The notes under the pieces: generated by a model | The model's input: only the letters and a program-made list of their open reading frames with translations | What the model was told of the DNA's origin: nothing | The model's database searches: none | Shown: positions 1 to 5,269 of the stretch, piece after piece | How positions within the stretch are numbered: position 1 is the stretch's first letter | Layout of the letters: each line of letters begins with the position of its first letter | Made by a program: the position numbers and the translations under genes | Origin: Proteiniphilum sp. UBA5384 | Lineage (GTDB): Bacteria > Bacteroidota > Bacteroidia > Bacteroidales > Dysgonomonadaceae | Length of the DNA: 5,269 nucleotides | Direction of reading: 5' to 3' | Assembly (NCBI RefSeq): GCF_002410825.1 | Contig: NZ_DHOS01000031.1 | Location: 1-5,269, forward strand

Positions 1-1175
1 TAGGTCAATTCGTCTCTATCAACTGTGATATCCGCATAAAAGCGAGGCTCTCTACCTACCCATGGGTCATCAGGGTCATAACCGGAATCGGGATCATCTA
101 TGGGTAAGCCATTGGCCATTGCATAATTTTTCACGTAGTTATGGGTGGGGACTTCCGTGTCCTTAGCCATTGATTGAAGTTTTACAGGGACATAATTGTT
201 CAGTGTGTTTGTTCTTGTTCTTCCCGGTTGATAAGGGGGAGGGTTCAGTATTACTTCAGTACCCCCCGACAGGTCGGTCAGACTCATGACCCAGAAATTA
301 TCCGTCCAAGTTTCCCACGTTTGTAACTGATATTTCCCACTTTCCTCCGAAATCTTTAGTACCTCCGCAAATGCTTCAGCTGCTTTTTTACATAGTTCCG
401 TATCATATTCATTTTTATTTGTCGATTCTTCATTCATCATGGGGCTGGCAGCATACAACAGGTTTTTTCCTAAATAGGCAAGGGCATGGACTTTTGAGAT
501 TCTTTGTCGGTTATCGCCCAAGGTCCGTTGGCCAGCATTTGTTCCGTCCCAATCAACAGGAAGTAAAATGGCTGCCTGTTCAAAGTCTTTAGCGGCTTTT
601 AAAGCTGTTTCTCTATAATTCAGGCGAGGCAGGTGTAAATTAGATGTAGCTGTTAATACCGTATCAACGTACGGCATTCCCCCCCAGTAGCGCATGACTT
701 CAAAATGGAACCATCCCCTGAAATAAAGCATTTGTCCTTCCAACAAATCTCTCTCTTCTTGTGTGCCTCGAAATAAATCAAGGTTAGACAGTCCTATATT
801 GGCTTTTCTGATGCCATACCAGCACAATGGCCACACTCTTTTATTACGGGTTTCACCGGTTGCGGTACTCACCGCATTGGATGTTGCATACAACAAATCT
901 CCCTGGCCCCAGTAATCACCTTGGTCGAAGCGATGTATCGCATGCATGAGTGTTTCATCTGCATATAAATACCGATTGGGAGCTACTGCCTTGTCATAGT
1001 CGGTTATGCAATTGTATAATTCTTCTACGAATCCTTGAAAATTCAGGAAGTTGGTAAAAATTGCCCCTTCATCAATCTCCGAATCAGGCGATTTGTCCAA
1101 ATAATCTTCACATGACGCAGTCAAGATTACCAAGATTAAAATATATTTTATGGAATGATATATTCTATTATTCAT
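1..1175 (-). CDS. SusD/RagB family outer-membrane glycan-binding lipoprotein, partial (C-terminus beyond left edge)
   Basis: This is a surface lipoprotein that binds glycans and forms the lid of the SusC transporter encoded just upstream. Reading the minus strand from the ATG at 1175 gives 391 uninterrupted codons to the window edge, with no stop seen. Family members usually have about 500-650 residues, so the C-terminal quarter or more is missing. The N-terminus is a lipoprotein signal: basic and hydrophobic residues 1-21, a lipobox ending LTASC with Cys22, then E23-D24, an acidic pair typical of surface-exported Bacteroidota lipoproteins. Family marks in order are CEDYLDKSP (22-30), WYGIRKANIGLSNLDL (119-134), a segment at 148-171 with YFRGWFHFEVMRYWGG, the helix ALAYLGKNLLYAASPMMN (231-248), and NGLPIDDPDSGYDPDDPW (355-372) followed by REPRFYADI (375-383). 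These match the SusD-like N-terminal domain and the start of the SusD/RagB domain. The start codon lies 11 bp after the susC stop, so the two are almost certainly cotranscribed. The family call is firm; the ligand is unknown. Confidence 0.96.
   Translation of the reverse strand, partial: MNNRIYHSIKYILILVILTASCEDYLDKSPDSEIDEGAIFTNFLNFQGFVEELYNCITDYDKAVAPNRYLYADETLMHAIHRFDQGDYWGQGDLLYATSNAVSTATGETRNKRVWPLCWYGIRKANIGLSNLDLFRGTQEERDLLEGQMLYFRGWFHFEVMRYWGGMPYVDTVLTATSNLHLPRLNYRETALKAAKDFEQAAILLPVDWDGTNAGQRTLGDNRQRISKVHALAYLGKNLLYAASPMMNEESTNKNEYDTELCKKAAEAFAEVLKISEESGKYQLQTWETWTDNFWVMSLTDLSGGTEVILNPPPYQPGRTRTNTLNNYVPVKLQSMAKDTEVPTHNYVKNYAMANGLPIDDPDSGYDPDDPWVGREPRFYADITVDRDELT
1140..1164 (-). repeat. 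Short AT-only inverted repeat in the first codons of susD
   Basis: AATATAT at 1140-1146 and ATATATT at 1158-1164 form a perfect 7-bp inverted repeat with an 11-nt loop, starting about 11 nt inside the susD coding sequence. All pairs are A-U in RNA, so the hairpin would be weak. It may simply reflect AT-rich codons of the signal peptide. No regulatory function is shown. Confidence 0.3.
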
Positions 1176-1186
1176 TGTTCTGTTTT
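1176..1186 (-). other. susC-susD junction, 11 bp spacer that carries the susD start region
   Basis: Only 11 bases lie between the susC TAA and the susD ATG. The spacer is A-rich on the coding strand, with A at -3 and -6, and has no GGAGG-like element. This fits the A-rich, weak Shine-Dalgarno initiation usual in Bacteroidota. The short gap supports translation from a single susCD transcript. Confidence 0.7.
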
Positions 1187-4100
1187 TTAAAGGGTGAAGT
1201 CAATTCCAAGATTAATACGTTTTACAGTGGGATACGTTCCATCCGTGGCACTACCGCCGGAAGCGGCTGATTCTCTATCGTCGGGGAGCTTGGACCATAA
1301 AAACAGATCACTGCCGTTGAGATACAATCTAAGATTGTCGATTCCCATCGTTTGTAGCCAGTGATTGTTTTTATTAAATGTATAAGACAACTCTACTGTT
1401 TTTAGACGTAAGTATGAGGCATCATATATATAGTAATCTCCTATATTTTGGCCCGGAGTTTTCCATCTTGGAAGAAAAGAAGTTGCATCCTGGTTATATT
1501 TGGACCAATGATCTTCCACATGGGCATATACTACCGTATAATTTCCCCGGAAATTACCGAATGGAACAGTACGCGAAGCGTTTCTAACCCCGTAGAGTTG
1601 TGCCATTACACTGAAACCCTTGTAATCCCCGCCCAAAAAGAAGCTATATGTATTCATGGGCACATCCGAATAGCCTATAGGGATATTGTCATCAGATCCT
1701 TTATATATTCCATCACCATTGAAGTCAATTAAATTGTAGAATCCGGGGAGTTTATAATTGTCATTGATCTCCGTGGGGATACTGGCATAAATCTCATCCC
1801 AGTTATTATAAAAACCGGAACTTACACCCGATCTTTTTTGTCCAATGGAATAACCTTCCTGTTTCATATATGTCGGGCGCAACTGCGGATCATCTCTATA
1901 GATAATTTCATTCTTGGTTTGCGTGAGAGCCAATGTAGACCAGTAACGAAATCCATTTCCGAGCCTTTTGTCCCATTTTATTTCCAATTCGTACCCGTTT
2001 GAATTCACCTTTCCCAGATTGGCTGCAGGCGGGGTCCCACCGAAAAAAGAGGGAATACTCATGCTATTACCGGTCATTAGTATATCTGTTCTGTTTTCAA
2101 TGAAATAATCAAAATTAAGAGAGAGAGCATTTTTTAAAGCACCCAATTCAATGCCGATATTCTGTTTTTTTGCTTTTTCCCAATGGATATCTTTATTGCC
2201 CATCACACTTTCAGTAAACCAGGTGTATGGGCTCCTGCTTGTTGCCAATGAACCGAGGGGAGAAGAGCCGTTGTAAGCCCATTGAGTCAAATACAACCAT
2301 CGGCTACCTCCAATTCTGTCGTCTCCCACCCATCCTATGCTGTATCTTAGTTTAAGCCGGTCAACCCAGTCCACATTGAAAAATTTCTCATTAGACAAAT
2401 ACCAGCCGGCTGCCAGCGAAGGAAAGAAATCGAAGCGGTAACCCGGGCCAAATTGTTCAGAGCCGTTGTATGCCCCGTTGAACTCGAATAGATATTTGGC
2501 GTCGTAATTGTAAGTGGTCCTGAAAACCCAATCCTCTCTATAATTTTTGAACATATTTCCACGGGCATATTCATCTCTTTTAAGGAGTGCCAAAGCTGTC
2601 ACATCGTGTAGGCCAAACTGCTGGGCATACTCCAAGCGAAATTGGTACATCATCCTTCGAGTTACGGGAATCCAGTTGTAATGTGAGTTTGAACCAATAA
2701 TTTCAGGTCGTCTCGTCCATGGCCTTAAAACCCAATCGTAGTTGTTTACTCCTGATATGGGTAAGATTGTTGTGTACTCCGATGGGTCTTGGCCCGGTCC
2801 TGTATAATTTTCAGGGTTTATTTGTTTCTCCGGCGTATTGCTGTAAGGTTCATTGGGGCGCACATGATTTGCGATATCATAAAGTCCCTCCTCTGAAATT
2901 ATTTCATTGTCTTGCGAAAAGATCGCTTTGGCTACCAGGCCTTTTGTTATAAAATCTAATTTTTGTTGTAGCTCAAAATTTGAAGACAAATTTGTTTGTT
3001 TGATGTTTCTTATACCTAGGTTATATACCGTAGCCACAGGGTTCCAATCTCCAATTTTGTTGCTATACCCCCACCTGCCATCTTCATATTGAGGCAGGTA
3101 CGCGTCGGGCGGTAGTCCATAAATACCCCTCCATATCATAAAATCAGCACTTGATGCACTTCCTTCATTTGAATAAGATGTATTCTTTACAGAAAAATAG
3201 CCGGCAAGATTTACCTTCAATAGGGTAGATGGGGTAATATTTATATCTAAATTGCTCCTGAAATTGAACCGGTCAAAATTATAATTGGGCTTATACCCTT
3301 TGTGATTTTCATATTTTTTGAACATGTCGCCTTCATGCAAATAGGCAAGTGAGCCAAAGTAGCGGACGACCTGGGTTCCGCCTGAAATATTCACAGAAGC
3401 TTTGTGAGAGAATCCCACATCTTTAAAAAGTGCTTCCTGCCATTTTACGTTTGGGTAAATCACTGCATAGTCGGGAGTTTGTGGAAGACGATACCGTTGA
3501 ACAATTTCATAAGGCAGATAGTCTGACCAAGACGGTTCGTTCAACACCACTTCTCTTTCAATCGCTTCATTTTTTATCAACAGGCCGTGATATGAGTCCA
3601 TGATTTCCGGCACTTTTGACAACATTTTAGCAGTGGTATTATAGGAAACTGAAATAGATGGTTTGCCTGACGCGCCTCTTTTGGTGGTAATAAGAACCAC
3701 TCCGTTGGCTCCTTTCACACCAAAAACCGCTGTGGCAGAAGCATCTTTCAATACGGAAATTGTTTCTACTTCATTCACATCCACATTTTCCATTGCTCTT
3801 TCCACCCCGTCGACCAGAATCAACGGCTGACCCCCATTCCATGTGTTTTGACCTCTAATAAAAAACTGAGTAGAACTTCCCCCTCTTCCCACACCACCCG
3901 GTTCTCCCGAAGAGGTGAGTGTGATCAATCCGGGAACCTGGCCACTGAGTGCTTGCTTCATATCGGTTACATTCCCTCTTTTCTTGAGTTGCTCATCGGT
4001 TGCCTGGGCAATTGCACCCACCACACTCTCTTTCCTCTGTATGCCATAACCCACGGCAACAACCTCTTGGAGGCCAATGCTCTCTTCTTCCATAGTAATC

Positions 4101-4453
4101 GTAAAAGAGTCTCTATTCCCAATGGTTATCTCTTGTGTTTTCATCCCTATAAACGAGACCTGGAATTGTGTTGCTCCCTCTGGAATCAAAGCAGAAAAGT
4201 CGCCATCCATATCTGTGACCGTTCCTCCACTTTCAGTGCCGAGGAAGAGAATAGTTGCTCCGGGCAGGGGCTCGCCGTCTAAAGTTTCCACATGTCCGGT
4301 TATCCTTTTCCGGGCTTGCTGTTGGACATCATGAGAAGTATTAGCCGCTATAATGGATGTTGAAAGTAACAACAGGAAATGGCTAATAACGAAGATGTAT
4401 ATAATTTTAAATTTAGTTATTTCGTTCATACTAATTCTTTTATAAGATATCAT
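1187..4453 (-). CDS. SusC/RagA family TonB-linked outer-membrane transporter, complete
   Basis: This is a TonB-dependent outer-membrane barrel that imports oligosaccharides captured by the adjacent SusD lipoprotein. It has 1088 residues from the first ATG, the usual size for the family. Domains in order: a signal peptide with hydrophobic core about 17-37 and likely cleavage near A36/A37; a carboxypeptidase-regulatory-like domain about 51-122 (ITGHV, GEPLPGATI, TDMDGDF); a TonB-box-like LQEVVAVGYG (128-137); a plug domain about 142-260 with LILVDGVE (211-218); the SusC/RagA signature at 232-260 (ISVLKDASATAVFGVKGANG then VVLITTKRG); and a 22-strand-type barrel to the end. The barrel carries the common family motif DFNGDG (910-915) and YLRLKTVELSYTF (1014-1026). 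There is no STN domain before the regulatory-like domain, so it is not of the type that signals to an anti-sigma factor. It ends in IDFTL rather than the more usual terminal aromatic. The start is uncertain: M9 (ATG at 4429) gives a shorter signal peptide and is equally plausible. The substrate is not readable from sequence. Confidence 0.97.
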   Translation of the reverse strand: MISYKRISMNEITKFKIIYIFVISHFLLLLSTSIIAANTSHDVQQQARKRITGHVETLDGEPLPGATILFLGTESGGTVTDMDGDFSALIPEGATQFQVSFIGMKTQEITIGNRDSFTITMEEESIGLQEVVAVGYGIQRKESVVGAIAQATDEQLKKRGNVTDMKQALSGQVPGLITLTSSGEPGGVGRGGSSTQFFIRGQNTWNGGQPLILVDGVERAMENVDVNEVETISVLKDASATAVFGVKGANGVVLITTKRGASGKPSISVSYNTTAKMLSKVPEIMDSYHGLLIKNEAIEREVVLNEPSWSDYLPYEIVQRYRLPQTPDYAVIYPNVKWQEALFKDVGFSHKASVNISGGTQVVRYFGSLAYLHEGDMFKKYENHKGYKPNYNFDRFNFRSNLDINITPSTLLKVNLAGYFSVKNTSYSNEGSASSADFMIWRGIYGLPPDAYLPQYEDGRWGYSNKIGDWNPVATVYNLGIRNIKQTNLSSNFELQQKLDFITKGLVAKAIFSQDNEIISEEGLYDIANHVRPNEPYSNTPEKQINPENYTGPGQDPSEYTTILPISGVNNYDWVLRPWTRRPEIIGSNSHYNWIPVTRRMMYQFRLEYAQQFGLHDVTALALLKRDEYARGNMFKNYREDWVFRTTYNYDAKYLFEFNGAYNGSEQFGPGYRFDFFPSLAAGWYLSNEKFFNVDWVDRLKLRYSIGWVGDDRIGGSRWLYLTQWAYNGSSPLGSLATSRSPYTWFTESVMGNKDIHWEKAKKQNIGIELGALKNALSLNFDYFIENRTDILMTGNSMSIPSFFGGTPPAANLGKVNSNGYELEIKWDKRLGNGFRYWSTLALTQTKNEIIYRDDPQLRPTYMKQEGYSIGQKRSGVSSGFYNNWDEIYASIPTEINDNYKLPGFYNLIDFNGDGIYKGSDDNIPIGYSDVPMNTYSFFLGGDYKGFSVMAQLYGVRNASRTVPFGNFRGNYTVVYAHVEDHWSKYNQDATSFLPRWKTPGQNIGDYYIYDASYLRLKTVELSYTFNKNNHWLQTMGIDNLRLYLNGSDLFLWSKLPDDRESAASGGSATDGTYPTVKRINLGIDFTL

Positions 4454-4518
4454 GTTTTTTAGATAAAGTTTTCATAAGTCTTTTTCCGATAATTATACAT
4501 CACTTAAACTCGATAAGA
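4430..4518 (-). other. Spacer between propeller gene and susC; possible susC leader
   Basis: This AT-rich stretch separates the TAG of the propeller gene from the susC start. It is 65 bp if susC starts at 4453 and 89 bp if it starts at 4429. No convincing Bacteroides-type promoter (TTTG at -33 with TAnnTTTG at -7) is visible. A TATAAT hexamer lies on the minus strand at 4492-4497, but it has no good partner upstream, so it may be chance in AT-rich DNA. No GC-rich hairpin with a T-run is present; the only inverted repeat noticed is 4 bp (CTTA at 4503-4506, TAAG at 4514-4517). The lack of a terminator is compatible with readthrough from the propeller gene into susC, but an independent susC promoter cannot be excluded. 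Confidence 0.4.
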
Positions 4519-5268
4519 CTACAAACCCTCTTTTAACTTGTAAACCTCAAGCATTTCGGGTTCGGGCCATGGTTCGGGATAAGGTTGATCCCTGTTTGAT
4601 GGAAGTGTTTCATGGCGCATGATATACTGTTCTCCATTTATCGTTCCTGCCGCATCTCGGGTTACATTCACTCTCATATTCGGAAATGTTGAACGTAGTG
4701 TGCGAACATCATAAGGCCATGGTGTAGAGGCTACGGTCGTGATTGGCCTCAACGTCTCTTCTGATAAGATGAAAATAGCGGCTCCTTTTCCGGTATAACT
4801 ATAATTTTGTCTTAACTCTCCATTTGAATATACCACTTCTCCGATTCCCAGTTCAGTGCGTAACGATCCTCCTCCTTCAAAGTACCATCTATAATCCCAA
4901 TTTGTGGTTTGATAGATTTTCCATTTTCCATCCTCGAATCGGGCGTTATAAAATTGAGAAGGAGAGTAGGGGTCTGAGCAATTTTCGAACTTATGGTATG
5001 ATAATATAATACGCCCTTTTGAATCGAACCCGATTCGGCCATTTCCGTTGATCATACCGCATTTGATCGGCACGGGATCCACAATAACCCCCGGGGTACT
5101 TAATTTAATGGGTAATGAAATAGGGGTTCCGTCTGCAGTAAACCAATTGATCAAATCGGGACTTTTTGCATAGCTAAGGTCGTGGTTGGTTTCTGCGGCA
5201 GGTGTGTCTCTCCATATCCAGGACATGTGGAACCACCCGTCGGGGCCTTCAATAGGGCCGTGGTTATA
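4519..5268 (-). CDS. BNR_4-type beta-propeller protein, probable carbohydrate-active enzyme, partial (N-terminus beyond right edge)
   Basis: This is the C-terminal 249 residues of a protein that resembles the BNR_4 family (BNR repeat-containing propellers). The frame stays open from the right edge to the TAG at 4519-4521. The first Met in the window (5226) is internal, because the 14 codons before it already read as family-like sequence (YNHGPIEGPDGWFH). Recognisable features are the N-H-G-P and G-P-D-G-W turn (fragment residues 2-12), NHDLSYAKSPDLINW (28-42), several short beta-strand and Trp/Tyr-rich repeats in the middle, and the C-terminal RHETLPSNRD (218-227) followed by PEMLEVYKL (237-245), which is typical of the last propeller blade. 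From family knowledge, seven-bladed propellers of this kind include ulvan lyases (PL24/PL25), and similar folds occur in GH145 and PL42 enzymes acting on rhamnose-glucuronate linkages. Others may have no catalytic activity. Histidines at fragment residues 3, 14 and 29 are candidate active-site residues, by inference only. A signal peptide, if any, is outside the window. It is encoded 65-89 bp upstream of susC on the same strand, so a role in the same glycan pathway is likely. Confidence 0.75.
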   Translation of the reverse strand, partial: YNHGPIEGPDGWFHMSWIWRDTPAAETNHDLSYAKSPDLINWFTADGTPISLPIKLSTPGVIVDPVPIKCGMINGNGRIGFDSKGRIILSYHKFENCSDPYSPSQFYNARFEDGKWKIYQTTNWDYRWYFEGGGSLRTELGIGEVVYSNGELRQNYSYTGKGAAIFILSEETLRPITTVASTPWPYDVRTLRSTFPNMRVNVTRDAAGTINGEQYIMRHETLPSNRDQPYPEPWPEPEMLEVYKLKEGL

Positions 5269-5269
5269 A

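Noticed and set aside
60..111. Asp-rich segment of SusD as a special metal-binding insertion
   Set aside because: The SGYDPDDPW and REPRFYADI pattern is the normal conserved motif at the start of the SusD/RagB domain, so it is not an unusual insertion.
371..592. 73-codon plus-strand open frame opposite susD
   Set aside because: It is antisense to conserved SusD sequence, with no recognisable product. It reflects the composition of the real gene.
1122..1139. Tandem CAAGATTA repeat near the susD start
   Set aside because: Two short copies encode the repeated hydrophobic residues LILVIL of the signal peptide. Coding need explains them and there are no further copies.
2347..2574. 75-codon minus-strand open frame inside susC in another frame
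   Set aside because: It overlaps the intact susC barrel in an alternate frame and has no independent evidence of coding.
3848..4282. 144-codon open frame on the plus strand, opposite the 5' part of susC
   Set aside because: It lies fully antisense to the conserved plug and regulatory-like domain of susC. Its translation has no recognisable domain and is best explained as a shadow of the strong susC coding frame.
4492..4497. TATAAT hexamer on the minus strand as a sigma-70 type -10 box for susC
   Set aside because: Bacteroidota primary sigma factors recognise TAnnTTTG at -7 and TTTG at -33. No matching partner is present, and the region is AT-rich, so a chance match is likely. It is not listed as a promoter.
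4503..4517. Inverted repeat CTTA/TAAG after the propeller gene as a terminator
   Set aside because: The stem is only 4 bp, mostly A-T, and is not followed by a proper T-run. It is not a credible intrinsic terminator.

Overview
The window looks like part of a polysaccharide utilization locus (PUL) of a Bacteroidota bacterium, probably of Bacteroidales type. The evidence is a tandem SusC/SusD pair, a SusD lipoprotein with the acidic residues after the cysteine that are usual in this phylum, moderate-to-low GC, and A-rich start regions without a clear Shine-Dalgarno sequence. The genus cannot be fixed from the sequence alone.

All three genes lie on the minus strand, so transcription runs from high to low coordinates. 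First, entering from the right edge, comes the C-terminal 249 residues of a BNR_4-type beta-propeller protein (4519-5268). It is probably a carbohydrate-active enzyme or sugar-binding propeller, and its 5' end lies outside the window. A gap of 65-89 bp follows, the size depending on which susC start is used. Next is a complete SusC/RagA-type TonB-dependent outer-membrane transporter (1187-4453, or 4429 with the internal start). After only 11 bp comes the SusD-type surface lipoprotein, which starts at 1175 and runs off the left edge with 391 residues visible.

The expected working scheme comes from the known families. The SusD lipoprotein caps the SusC barrel and captures oligosaccharides at the cell surface. 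SusC imports them with TonB energy. The propeller protein probably acts on the same glycan, outside the cell or in the periplasm. The substrate is not determined here. Relatives of the propeller fold include ulvan lyases and rhamnosyl-glucuronate-cleaving enzymes, so an acidic, rhamnose- or uronate-containing glycan is a reasonable but unproven guess.

No RNA genes, mobile elements, CRISPR arrays, integration sites or strong terminators were seen. The many plus-strand open frames are antisense shadows of susC and its neighbours. I see no clearly new biological system. The most useful point to follow up is the substrate of the propeller protein and its SusCD pair.
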